Under the pieces are notes generated by a model. It was not told the DNA's origin and did no database searches. It worked only from the letters and a program-made list of their open reading frames with translations. From NCBI GenBank assembly GCA_964484265.1, contig CAZAFH010000013.1, positions 42,829 through 106,828 of the forward strand: a DNA stretch of 64,000 nucleotides, read 5' to 3'. The position numbers and the translations under genes were made by a program. Of the stretch, positions 53,676 to 62,248 are shown piece by piece. Within the stretch, counting starts at the first letter, position 1. Every line of letters begins with the position of its first letter. The DNA is from SIAQ01 sp964484265. Its GTDB lineage: Bacteria > Planctomycetota > Planctomycetia > Gemmatales > Gemmataceae.

Positions 53676-53748
53676 GCGCTCGTAGCTCAGCTGGTAGAGC
53701 ACGGCACTTTTAATGCTGGGGTCTTGGGTTCGAATCCCAACGAGCGCA
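53676..53748 (+). tRNA. tRNA-Lys (anticodon TTT)
   Basis: 73-base cloverleaf: acceptor GCGCTCG...CGAGCGC plus discriminator A, D-arm GCTCAGCTGGTAGAGC, anticodon stem CGGCA/TGCTG with loop CTTTTAA (anticodon TTT), T-arm TTGGGTTCGAATCCCAA. CCA is not encoded. No group I intron or neighbour tRNA. The 53405-53675 stretch in front holds no gene. Confidence 0.95.
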
Positions 53749-53766
53749 CTCCCTTCCTATTGCCCA

Positions 53767-54150
53767 TCAATCGTCTGCATGTACGACGATGCCGGTCTGC
53801 CCGTCGGTGATCTGGTATTTCTTTTTCAAGACAATCGGCTGAACGTTCTGATCGCTCGAGTTGGGCGTGATCGTCACCTGATAGGTGCCTTCTTCGACGC
53901 CGGGCACTTTGTGCTGCGCGGTCATGGAATAGAGTGAGAATTTGCCCTCTTCGTCGATGCCGCTGATCGAGGTTACGCCAGCTTTGGTTTCGTGGCGGAA
54001 TTCGATCGTTCCACCCTTCGTGTAGGCTTTGCCGTCCTTGTAGGTCACTTTTCCATCAGCCTTTTTGGTGACAGGCGCCGGGTCGCGGTTCGCGGAACAG
54101 GCGGCAAGTGTCCAGAGGAACGTCGCGAACAGGCAGAACCGCAGCGTCAT
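53767..54150 (-). CDS. Small lipoprotein, carboxypeptidase-regulatory/transthyretin-like
   Basis: 127 residues from ATG 54150. Lipobox LWTLAAC in RFCLFATFLWTLAACSANRD. The mature part is a single beta-sandwich, with GKVTYKDGKAYTKGGTIEFR and EEGTYQVTITPNSSDQ. It follows the DUF1559 gene by 25 bp, a standard planctomycete pair. Confidence 0.8.
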   Translation of the reverse strand: MTLRFCLFATFLWTLAACSANRDPAPVTKKADGKVTYKDGKAYTKGGTIEFRHETKAGVTSISGIDEEGKFSLYSMTAQHKVPGVEEGTYQVTITPNSSDQNVQPIVLKKKYQITDGQTGIVVHADD

Positions 54151-54175
54151 GATCATGGCTATGCTCGGGGTATGT

Positions 54176-55114
54176 TCAATCAATGTTCGGATTTTGGCCG
54201 TCTTGCGGGTCGCAAGCCTGTGCCCACATTGTGGCGGTTAGCGAGGCCGACAGGAGGCGAACCGAACCGTCGCCGAGGCAGGCGTGAATGCCGGCCGTGT
54301 GCGGCGACTGGGCGCGCGTGCTGTCGCATTGCGTGGCCCAGGCTGGCGCGATCTGGAAAAGATTGCAGGGAGCATAGCCTGCTGCGGTCGGCTGTTGGCT
54401 TACATTGTTGACGCAGAAAACCGGGCGCCAGGTCTGATTCGAGTCCGACCAAAGGTTAGCGTACATCGGGTTCGCGCTGATATTCCCGCTGGTGCCGCAG
54501 GTTCCGTACCGTTCTGTCATCATGATGGTGTTGGAGGTTCCATCAAGAAACACGGAGTTAATTTTGTTGCTGCCTTGCTCTCGAGCGGCGGCGCTTGCGG
54601 TGGCTGCGGGGTTGCCGAATATGAAGTAGTTGGCGGTGTAGTTGCCTGCGGACCAGTTATTGGCGCCGCCGTTGGTGGTTTGGCTCTTCCCATTCACTGT
54701 GCTGATGTCGGCTGGGCAGAGATAGACCGTGACGGGCGTGTTGTAGAAAGTAAACCCGTTAATATTCGTGGAGACGTTCTTGTTCGACGCATCAAAGAGA
54801 GCGCCCTGGTCGAGGTAGGGAAGCAGAAAACCGAAAACGGTGAAGCCCGTGTACCCAACGTAAGGCTGGGCGGCGAGCGTGATCGAGGTGGTGTGGCTCG
54901 GCGCGCACATCGGCGGGAGCACCTTGTTCGCGTCGTGAATCGAATGCACCGCCAGGCCGATCTGCTTCAAGTTGTTCGTGCATTGCGTTCTGGCGGCTGC
55001 CTCGCGCACTTTCTGGACAGCCGGAACGAGCAGCGCAATCAGAATTGCAATGATCGCGATGACCACAAGCAACTCAATAAGGGTGAAGCCGCGATTGAAG
55101 CCTTGGCGTCTCAT
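54176..55114 (-). CDS. DUF1559 protein with type IV prepilin-like N-terminus
   Basis: 312 residues. Prepilin signal RGFTLIELLVVIAIIAILIA (G-FTLIE cleavage, hydrophobic helix), then VREAAARTQCTNNLKQIGLA (the DUF1559 start), DGTSNTIMMTERYG and GDGSVRLLSASLTATMW. Very large paralogous family in planctomycetes; probably pseudopilin-like, extracellular. Function unknown. Confidence 0.93.
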   Translation of the reverse strand: MRRQGFNRGFTLIELLVVIAIIAILIALLVPAVQKVREAAARTQCTNNLKQIGLAVHSIHDANKVLPPMCAPSHTTSITLAAQPYVGYTGFTVFGFLLPYLDQGALFDASNKNVSTNINGFTFYNTPVTVYLCPADISTVNGKSQTTNGGANNWSAGNYTANYFIFGNPAATASAAAREQGSNKINSVFLDGTSNTIMMTERYGTCGTSGNISANPMYANLWSDSNQTWRPVFCVNNVSQQPTAAGYAPCNLFQIAPAWATQCDSTRAQSPHTAGIHACLGDGSVRLLSASLTATMWAQACDPQDGQNPNID

Positions 55115-55247
55115 GTTTTGCTACCTGCAAGAAGATGAAATCAGGCGCGTTGGAACAATATTAGAGAGGATGTAGAAAATGTAACCGGGAATTGATGGCT
55201 TGTCAAGATCGGGACGTGAGATGCGAGATGAATTGCGCACCCCGCGC

Positions 55248-56555
55248 TCACCTCCTGAGCGGGCGCTCGGCGAAAGCTTCCGTCTCTGCAGTGGTCGGCG
55301 TCAGGATGCGCCACGACGCGCCGCGCTCGCGCATCGCGCTGAAATCGCGCGGCTCGTACCGAATCGCCAGGTGCGGCGTATCCATCGGTTCGCCCGAGGC
55401 TCTCGATCGCACGGCGGCTTCGAGAGCGCCCGTCGTCAGCAGTGTGCGCTCGACCGGATACGGCGCCTGCCCGGTCACGAAGAAATGCTGGATCGCGTGG
55501 GACAATGCCATGAACAGACAGCGATTCCGCCACGGGCCGACGTCGTGGCTTGTCACGCGTGCTTCGCGCTCGCCGTCGATTCGACAGGCGAAATTCCAGC
55601 GAGTGCCGCTAAAGCCGATCTTTAGCACGGTTCCCTTTGTGCCATCTCGGTAGGTGAGCAGGATTCCCCACGGTTCAATGCCATTGATCGGTTGAGTAAG
55701 GTCCGGCAATCGTTCGCCGAACTCGACGCGCATGGCCTCGCGTGCAAGATCGAGCGACCATCGGCCTTGTTGCGAGGCGCGGAACAACTCGGCGCGAGGC
55801 AAAAACTCGACGCGCTCGATGCCGGTCTCGCCGCCTTGGCGGGTTTCAAGGAATGCCTGAAGAACTTCGAGACCGTGGAAATCGTAAATCTCGAACGGTC
55901 CACCATGGATGCTCACGGCTTCGCGGATTCGAGCGTTTGCCGGCAGATCCATGTCGGGCCGGCGCTGCGACAACGGCACGCTGCTGCCAGCCATAAACGG
56001 GATGCGATGGCGCTGGCAGGTGTCGTACATTTCGCGTGCCCAGTCCCATCGGTACGATAGGTGTTTGTCGTTGAAAATCGGCACGAAGCGATTGCTGTCG
56101 CGCATGACTGCGACGATGGCGTCGAACATGCGCTTGCGTGGGTATTCGCGCACGCCGAAGCGATCCAGCGGATAGTCGCCATGCTCGCCGATAAGAAGCA
56201 CGGCATCGACAGCGAGTCGTTGGCCACCCAACGTCAAAGCTTCGCGAATGGTGCGATAGCGCGGAATGCGGAACTGACGGCACATCGCATCGGTAAGATC
56301 GGCCTGAGCACGCGATGTCGATATCTGATCCGCGTAAACCGAGACAACGTCAACCGGAGGTGTGGTAAGGACACCATTAAAGAGGTAGGGCGTGAGAAAA
56401 TTCTCCATAATGACATGCGCATGCGAACGATGGTAATTCATCGTGTAAATGACGCCGACGCGCGGCCGACGCCGGGGTTCGCCCGCAGTTCCGGGAAGCG
56501 AGAGCAGAGGCGTGGCGGCAGCGGAGCTGAGTAATTGGCGGCGGGTGATGTTCAT
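55248..56555 (-). CDS. Tat-exported protein of unknown family
   Basis: 435 residues. Start MNITRRQLLSSAAATPLLSL is a twin-arginine signal. Body: RVGVIYTMNYHRSHAHVIME, AVDAVLLIGEHGDYPLDRFG, FVPIFNDKHLSYRWDWAREM, NGIEPWGILLTYRDGTKGTV. The N-terminal part looks like a nucleotide-binding (Gfo/Idh-like) fold but no GxGxxG is present. It lies 30 bp downstream of the SGNH gene on the same strand and is probably in one operon. Confidence 0.65.
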   Translation of the reverse strand: MNITRRQLLSSAAATPLLSLPGTAGEPRRRPRVGVIYTMNYHRSHAHVIMENFLTPYLFNGVLTTPPVDVVSVYADQISTSRAQADLTDAMCRQFRIPRYRTIREALTLGGQRLAVDAVLLIGEHGDYPLDRFGVREYPRKRMFDAIVAVMRDSNRFVPIFNDKHLSYRWDWAREMYDTCQRHRIPFMAGSSVPLSQRRPDMDLPANARIREAVSIHGGPFEIYDFHGLEVLQAFLETRQGGETGIERVEFLPRAELFRASQQGRWSLDLAREAMRVEFGERLPDLTQPINGIEPWGILLTYRDGTKGTVLKIGFSGTRWNFACRIDGEREARVTSHDVGPWRNRCLFMALSHAIQHFFVTGQAPYPVERTLLTTGALEAAVRSRASGEPMDTPHLAIRYEPRDFSAMRERGASWRILTPTTAETEAFAERPLRR

Positions 56556-56585
56556 CGGCTGTCTCCAATGATTAATGCAGCGTGC

Positions 56586-57683
56586 TTACTTCGCTTCGAT
56601 GCGAAAAGTCCAGTGTGTCTTGCCGATCTGCTCCAGATCCTTGCCTGCCCAGAGTTGTTTGGCGAGATTGGCCCACGGCGGCGTGATGCCCGAATCAAGC
56701 ACGAGCGTGTTCAGATTGATGCCCTTGGCAAGTTCCGCATCGCTGGCCGCGCCGAGGCGGGTCCCCTCGCAACTGACGTCGTATTTCCCCTTCGGCAGTC
56801 CCGCGACGCGCAATAGGTAAGCCGAATGAAATTCCAACGGCACAAGCGCTCGCGGCGGCAATGCGCCGGGAGGGAGAATCGGGAGAATGTGATCGGCACG
56901 AATGAACTTGACGCTTCGGCGGTCGTTGGCGATATCCAGCTTGGCGATGTCGCATCCGGCGACGGAAGCCGCGCCTTTGCCGTTCACATCGATCGTCACT
57001 TCGCTAATTCCGCGCATACGTAAACCGTCGTATAAGAAGAAACCCCAAGCGATATACGCGGGATCGGTGAGATGGATGCTGTCGCGCAGGATTGTGAACT
57101 TAGCGTCGGTCATCTGGGCCTTCAGCTGCAATGCATCCAGAGGCCGCAGGACATCGACGATCGGCCAGCCTTTTTCTTTGCAAAGGGCAAGTTCGGCGTC
57201 GGCATAGAGCTGTCGGCGTATCGCTGCCGCCTCGCCTGATTTGCGGACATCGGTTCCCTGGCAAGTGGTGAAGACGACGCGTGCCTTCTTCGCCTCGACC
57301 TTGCCGACGCAAACAGCGATGTTCTCTTTGAACTTGGCGAGACCCTTTTCGCCGGCGTTCGCGTCGTTGCCGCCGTAGTTGAAGAGCACCACGGTGGGGC
57401 GGAAATCATCGAGCCATTTGTCGAGATTCTGGACGCCGGTGGCAAAGGTTCCGCCGCCTGTCGAGAATTTCTTGAATTGAAGCTTCAACTCGGGATGACG
57501 CGTCCGCAGCAAGAACTCCATCGTCTTGGGCCAAACACCAATGTTAGTCGAGGAACTGCCGATCCACGCCACGCGATCGCCCTTGAACAAGGTAAAAGTA
57601 GCTTGCTTTTCTTGCGCAAAGCTCGCGTGAACGAAACCACCTAGCGCGAGTGTGACAGCAATTAGCCGGAGAAGAAGCTTCAT
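56586..57683 (-). CDS. Secreted SGNH/GDSL hydrolase
   Basis: 365 residues from ATG 57683 (AGGAG eight bases upstream); the longer frame runs through a palindromic repeat. Signal peptide MKLLLRLIAVTLALGGFVHA. SGNH blocks: VAWIGSSSTNIGVWPKTMEF (Ser, block I), KKFSTGGGTFATGV (Gly, block II), LFNYGGNDANAGE (Asn, block III) and ILRDSIHLTDPAYIAWG (Asp/His, block V). Probably an esterase acting on acetylated sugars. Confidence 0.85.
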   Translation of the reverse strand: MKLLLRLIAVTLALGGFVHASFAQEKQATFTLFKGDRVAWIGSSSTNIGVWPKTMEFLLRTRHPELKLQFKKFSTGGGTFATGVQNLDKWLDDFRPTVVLFNYGGNDANAGEKGLAKFKENIAVCVGKVEAKKARVVFTTCQGTDVRKSGEAAAIRRQLYADAELALCKEKGWPIVDVLRPLDALQLKAQMTDAKFTILRDSIHLTDPAYIAWGFFLYDGLRMRGISEVTIDVNGKGAASVAGCDIAKLDIANDRRSVKFIRADHILPILPPGALPPRALVPLEFHSAYLLRVAGLPKGKYDVSCEGTRLGAASDAELAKGINLNTLVLDSGITPPWANLAKQLWAGKDLEQIGKTHWTFRIEAK

Positions 57684-57791
57684 GGGGTCGGCTCCTATGG
57701 ATGAGGGCATCGTAAGGTGTTCGTGGGCAGACGACAAGCGGGAATTTTGATCACGCCGCCAAGTATACCTTCGACGGGTGACATTGACGCT

Positions 57792-57882
57792 TTTCCGAGC
57801 CGCGACCGTGAGGGAGCGGCCAGCCGGATACCTTGGCGGAACAGAAATTGTCGGCCGCTCCCTCACGGTCGCGGCTCGGAAA
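57792..57882. repeat. 30-bp perfect inverted repeat (palindromic element)
   Basis: TTCCGAGCCGCGACCGTGAG... (57792-57821) and its exact complement (57853-57882) around 31 bases (57822-57852). This GC-rich AGCCGCGACCGTGAGGGAGC motif is a dispersed family in planctomycete genomes, as far as I recall. It lies in the upstream region shared by the SGNH gene and pepE. Confidence 0.85.
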
Positions 57883-57994
57883 TGATTTGGTCCGTCGGCA
57901 AATGCGAGAATCTCCACCGCGTGAAGTATAGTAGCATTACGTTGTGCCGGACCGGCATCTCGTGCGGTCGAATTCTTTGATGGAGGTTATTCTC

Positions 57995-58717
57995 ATGCGC
58001 GTACTATTGGGCAGCGGCGGTTACCGCACGGATCAACGCATTCGCGACTTTCGCGCTCGCCTGACCGCTCACCTTGGTGGAATTCAGCGAGTACTGTTTA
58101 TTCCCTATGCGCTGAAGGATCACGATGGTTATGTGAACATCCTCAACGAGCGCGGGCTGAACGCGGACTACGAACTCGTCGGCATCCATCGCTGCTCCGA
58201 TCCGCGTGCAGCCGTGCGCGAGGCGGAGGCGATCTACGTCGGCGGCGGAAACACCTTTCGGTTGACCAGCGCGCTCTACGAACTCGACCTGCTCGAGCCG
58301 ATTCGTGAGCGTGTTCGCTCCGGCGTACCGTATGTCGGCGTCAGTGCGGGATCCAATGTCGCCTGCCCGACGATGATGACGACCAACGACATGCCGATCG
58401 TGCAGCCCAAGAGTTTTGTCGCCCTTGGGCTCGTTCCGTTCCAGATTAACGCTCACTACTACAATGGGCAGAACTGGGTAAGGCAAGGCGATACGTTCAC
58501 CGAGCACTACGGCGAGACACGCGATGACCGCATTCGCGAATTCCACGAAATGAATAGCACGCCGGTCGTCGGGCTGTTTGAAGCAGGTGTTCTGCTTTGT
58601 GATGGCGAGCGTGTGACGCTGCATGATGCACCCGCCCGCATCTTTCGCAAGGGCGAGCCGCCCATCGATGTGATGCCTGGTGCTGAGTTGTCGTCGTACT
58701 TGGGAGGGAACGAGTAA
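57995..58717 (+). CDS. pepE: Dipeptidase E (peptidase family S51)
   Basis: 240 residues from ATG 57995 (GGAGG eight bases upstream). Blocks: AEAIYVGGGNTFRLTSALYE, YVGVSAGSNVACPTMMTTND (catalytic Ser in GxSAGS), FQINAHYYNGQNWVRQGD (His). The triad Ser-His-Asp/Glu fits family S51. It cleaves N-terminal Asp from peptides. Confidence 0.92.
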   Translation: MRVLLGSGGYRTDQRIRDFRARLTAHLGGIQRVLFIPYALKDHDGYVNILNERGLNADYELVGIHRCSDPRAAVREAEAIYVGGGNTFRLTSALYELDLLEPIRERVRSGVPYVGVSAGSNVACPTMMTTNDMPIVQPKSFVALGLVPFQINAHYYNGQNWVRQGDTFTEHYGETRDDRIREFHEMNSTPVVGLFEAGVLLCDGERVTLHDAPARIFRKGEPPIDVMPGAELSSYLGGNE

Positions 58718-58820
58718 TAGCGTGAGCCTTGGCATCGGCCATTGAATCCCTGGCGAGATGATCTAAACTTGCACAGTGAGTAATCTCGTTTCGTAATCGT
58801 GGCGGGTGAAGGGTTCACGG

Positions 58821-59999
58821 ATGGTGCTGATGATCGTCGCAATCGGCGTGACACTTTCAATCGTATCAATCGCCTTTTTGTACTGGCAGATTCGCCGGCG
58901 CAACATGCACCGATGGTTGCCTACGTATCTCCGTGAACGGTCGAAGCGGCGTCTTCCGAATAGTGATGAAGAGGTCCACCTCATCCTGTGTATCGCCGAT
59001 CATTACGAGCCGAAGGCCGACAGGGCTGATGCGGCGCGAGCGCTGGCGCGCGTAAAGACGTGGGCTTCTCGGTATCCGGAACAGATCGGGAAATTCAAGG
59101 ACAGCGATGGCCGGCCGCCGCGCTATTCGTTCTTCTTCCCTGAAGAGGAATACGAACCCGAATACCTCGACTTGCTCGCCGAGCTATGCCGGGCGGGATT
59201 CGCCGAGGTCGAACTGCATCTGCATCACCACAACGACACGGCCGAGGGATTCCGTGAGAAGCTGGTTCGCTTCCGGGATCTGCTCGTGAATCGCCATGGG
59301 TTGCTCGCACGCCACCGCGAAACCGGACGGATCATGTACGGCTTTATTCATGGCAACTGGGCGTTGTGTAATTCGCGCCCCGATGGCGAGCTCTGCGGCG
59401 TGAACAACGAACTCGCGATCCTGCTCGAGACAGGCTGCTATGCCGACTTCACGTTTCCGTCGGCGCCGAACATCACGCAGCCCGCGGTCATCAATCGCAT
59501 CTACGCCGCCTGCGATCGGCCTGGCGAGCCTGCGTCGCACGAAACGGCGTATCCGCTCGATGCCGGCCCGCCGAATTCGATCGTGTGCATTCAAGGGCCG
59601 TTGGTGCTGGATTGGTCGCTTCGCAAGCTCGGAATTTTGCCAAGCCTCGAAAACAGCTGCGTGCAGAGCACACAGCCGGCGACACTCGCGCGACTCTGGA
59701 ATTGGCTGCGTGCACGCGTGCAGGTTCCCGCGAGGCCGGACTGGTTTTTCGTCAAGCTGCATGCGCACGGCGCGCCCGAGGTCGATCACGAGGCGCTGCT
59801 CGGCGAACCGATGGCGCGCTTTCACGCCGACCTCGCCAAGCTCGCCTCGGATAATCCGAAGTTCCACTACCACTACGTCACCGCTCGGGAAATGTATAAT
59901 CTCGTTCGTGCGGCTCAGGCCGGCTTCAAGGGAAATGTCGCCGACGCGCTGGACTGGGAACTTGAATCGCTCATCGCAAAACCTGCTGTCAAGGAATAA
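58821..59999 (+). CDS. Membrane-anchored polysaccharide-deacetylase-like protein
   Basis: 392 residues if it starts at ATG 58821; a GTG at 58806 adds five residues. One N-terminal helix (VLMIVAIGVTLSIVSIAFLY), then a large outside or cytoplasmic domain with HLILCIADHYEPKADRADA, RYSFFFPEEEYEPEYLDLLA, EVELHLHHHNDTAEGFREKL (His-rich, metal-site-like) and MYGFIHGNWALCNSRPDG. The order resembles NodB-type deacetylases in exopolysaccharide clusters (inference). The next gene follows 30 bp downstream. Confidence 0.6.
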   Translation: MVLMIVAIGVTLSIVSIAFLYWQIRRRNMHRWLPTYLRERSKRRLPNSDEEVHLILCIADHYEPKADRADAARALARVKTWASRYPEQIGKFKDSDGRPPRYSFFFPEEEYEPEYLDLLAELCRAGFAEVELHLHHHNDTAEGFREKLVRFRDLLVNRHGLLARHRETGRIMYGFIHGNWALCNSRPDGELCGVNNELAILLETGCYADFTFPSAPNITQPAVINRIYAACDRPGEPASHETAYPLDAGPPNSIVCIQGPLVLDWSLRKLGILPSLENSCVQSTQPATLARLWNWLRARVQVPARPDWFFVKLHAHGAPEVDHEALLGEPMARFHADLAKLASDNPKFHYHYVTAREMYNLVRAAQAGFKGNVADALDWELESLIAKPAVKE

Positions 60000-60029
60000 A
60001 AAACGAAACACGATTCTACGGGAGTAAAC

Positions 60030-61016
60030 ATGCGCTGCATCGTTTCGATTCTATTGCTCGCCGCCACGGCCATTGTCGCATCGGCGCAGGAGTGGAGGCC
60101 CGTCGCAACGGCATTGATCAAAGCCGAGAAGCCGGGGCCGTTCAACCTGTGTGGCGTCGTTGTCGATCCATCGACCGGTGATCTGATCGTCAATCTAAGC
60201 GATAAGGGTTTTTATCTATCCACCGATCGCGGCGACACGTGGAAGCGTCTCGGCTCGCCCATAAAGGGCCGAACCGAGACGCCGGGCTGCATCTTGCTGG
60301 ATCCGATCAGCGGAAAGCGGTTCGTCAGCACGCTCGTTTACGGAAGCCCGATTGTCGTCAGCCCCGACCGCGGCGCGACGGCGATTATCCTCGACAAGAA
60401 GTCGTCCCACGTCGATTGGTGTGCCATCGACTGGAGCGACGCGGAACTGAAATTCATTCTCACCCTGAAGCACGAAGCCAATGGATTGCTTCTGCGATCC
60501 ATTAATGGCGGCAAATCATTTGACGAGATCGGCAAAGGCTTCGGTCCGGCGTGGATATTCGACGGCATGACCGCCGTCGTCGCCAAGTCCAAATCCAAAA
60601 CCAACCCGGCTCCGGCCATTCTCCGAACCATCGATCAGGGCAAGACATTCATGCCAGTCGGCGAATACAACGCCAAGGCGCTGCCTCGCGTTTTCAAAAA
60701 CGCGCTCTACTGGGTTGTCGAAGGCGGCATCATTCGCTCCTCAGATCAGGGCAAATCGTGGACGAAAATCAGCGACCTCAAGGATGGCCAATTCGGCCCC
60801 GTGTTCGGAAAATCGGCGGATCACATGCTCGTGCTCACCCGTGCCGGAATCGTTGAGAGCAACGACGGCGGCAAGACCTGGGGCAAGGTCATCCCTCCGC
60901 CCAAGGAGATGAAGGGGCTCGGCAGCCTCGCATGGCTGGCGTACGACGCCAATCGCGATACCGTCTACCTCATGAAGATGGCGTCCGACCTTTATCGCTG
61001 GGATCGCAAGAAGTAG
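60030..61016 (+). CDS. Secreted BNR/Asp-box (sialidase-like) propeller protein
   Basis: 328 residues with GGGAG before ATG 60030 and a signal peptide (MRCIVSILLLAATAIVASA). Three Asp-box motifs: STDRGDTWKRLG, SSDQGKSWTKI and SNDGGKTWGKV. No Arg triad of true sialidases is evident, so more likely a binding propeller. Same direction and close to the genes before and after. Confidence 0.8.
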   Translation: MRCIVSILLLAATAIVASAQEWRPVATALIKAEKPGPFNLCGVVVDPSTGDLIVNLSDKGFYLSTDRGDTWKRLGSPIKGRTETPGCILLDPISGKRFVSTLVYGSPIVVSPDRGATAIILDKKSSHVDWCAIDWSDAELKFILTLKHEANGLLLRSINGGKSFDEIGKGFGPAWIFDGMTAVVAKSKSKTNPAPAILRTIDQGKTFMPVGEYNAKALPRVFKNALYWVVEGGIIRSSDQGKSWTKISDLKDGQFGPVFGKSADHMLVLTRAGIVESNDGGKTWGKVIPPPKEMKGLGSLAWLAYDANRDTVYLMKMASDLYRWDRKK

Positions 61017-61021
61017 CCGCT

Positions 61022-61435
61022 ATGCCCGACTTTCTCTTTGTCTACGGCACGCTCAAACGACGGAGCCGACACCCGATGGCACGCCGGCTTGCTGACTCCG
61101 CGCAGCACGTAGGTGCGGGCCGAATCGCGGGGCGATTGTACAATCTCGGTCGATTTCCGGGTTTGAAGGAAGCACGCTCGCCTGACGATTGGGTCGCGGG
61201 CGACGTGTACGATCTCGGACCGGACACCGACGCAACGCTCGCGGAGATGGATCGCTACGAAAATGCCGAATCCCCGCCGCCGACGCCGTACGAGCGATTG
61301 CGCGAGACGGTGATGCTCGATTCGGGCGGAACACTGTCAGCCTGGGTGTACTGGTATCGCGGCGAAGTCCGCGAAGTCGACTTCATCGTGACGGGATCGT
61401 ATGAAGACAACTGCGAGACGCAAGCCCAGGAATGA
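61022..61435 (+). CDS. Gamma-glutamylcyclotransferase-like protein (AIG2/GGCT fold)
   Basis: 137 residues from ATG 61022, only 5 bp after the previous stop. Motifs FLFVYGTLKRRSRHPM (YGTL) and ATLAEMDRYENAESPPP (catalytic Glu region). Enzymes of the fold release 5-oxoproline from gamma-glutamyl amines or peptides; the exact substrate is unknown. Confidence 0.85.
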   Translation: MPDFLFVYGTLKRRSRHPMARRLADSAQHVGAGRIAGRLYNLGRFPGLKEARSPDDWVAGDVYDLGPDTDATLAEMDRYENAESPPPTPYERLRETVMLDSGGTLSAWVYWYRGEVREVDFIVTGSYEDNCETQAQE

Positions 61436-61456
61436 GCGCAGCGAATCCCTGGGCTT

Positions 61457-62212
61457 TTACCTTATTGTAAGCCGATAAACGTGCAAGTTGCTGCCTGTGT
61501 CGTGCGCGTCGATCACAGAGAGAAAGTAGACGCCGTCCGCGGGAAGCGTGGTCTCGATGCGGGCATCGCGATGCTCGGCCGTGAAGTCGTCGTTGCTGGC
61601 GATGGGTGAACCGTTGGCGTCGTAGAGCGTCAAGATCGCGTCGAGCGGCGAACCGTGTCGAGACGCCAGCGTCTCCGCGAATAGCTTTTGGCCCTTCTTG
61701 CCGACGATGCGATACACATCGACATCCTTCGCGCGGCCGATCGCGCCTTCTATCACTACGGGCAGCGAAACGGTCTGTGCGGCCAGGAAGCCGTCGTTGC
61801 CTTCGATTTCGGGAATGACAGGCAGAGTCGATTCCACGAGAATCGCGTGCGGCATGGTTTCGCCCTTGGCGGTGACGACAACGACCGAGACGGCGCCGCC
61901 CGATATCTTGGCGCCGAGATTGAGCTCGATCACCACCTGCGTATCGCCGACTTTCTCGGGGTTCTTGTCCGGCACGCCGGCTTTGCCCTTTGAGACGATT
62001 TTCGCCGTGCCACCGCCGATTACCTTCACTTCCTTCGCTTCGTCAAGTGCGGTCCCGCGAAGCGTCAGTTTCGTCACCTTGCCCGAAGATGCTCCAAGCG
62101 GAACCGCGAAGACGACGCGCGGCTTGGCTTCCACCGGCGGCTTCTTCTTGGCCTGGCCGACGGTAGGAATCATCGCGCAAAGCGACAATATCAGAAGAGG
62201 TGTGAATCGCAT
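61457..62212 (-). CDS. Secreted protein with PPC (bacterial pre-peptidase C-terminal) domain
   Basis: 251 residues. Signal peptide MRFTPLLILSLCAMIPTVGQ. Residues ~30-125 are an Ig-like IPT/TIG-type domain (GKVTKLTLRGTALDEAKEVK). Residues ~135-251 are a PPC domain (DVDVYRIVGKKGQKLFAETL, SPLDAILTLYDANGSPIASN, GVYFLSVIDAHD). No protease domain is attached. Lies 36 bp after the CoA-transferase gene. Confidence 0.8.
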   Translation of the reverse strand: MRFTPLLILSLCAMIPTVGQAKKKPPVEAKPRVVFAVPLGASSGKVTKLTLRGTALDEAKEVKVIGGGTAKIVSKGKAGVPDKNPEKVGDTQVVIELNLGAKISGGAVSVVVVTAKGETMPHAILVESTLPVIPEIEGNDGFLAAQTVSLPVVIEGAIGRAKDVDVYRIVGKKGQKLFAETLASRHGSPLDAILTLYDANGSPIASNDDFTAEHRDARIETTLPADGVYFLSVIDAHDTGSNLHVYRLTIR

Positions 62213-62248
62213 CTGGCAACCTAATCACTTTCAATTCAAGCACAAGCA

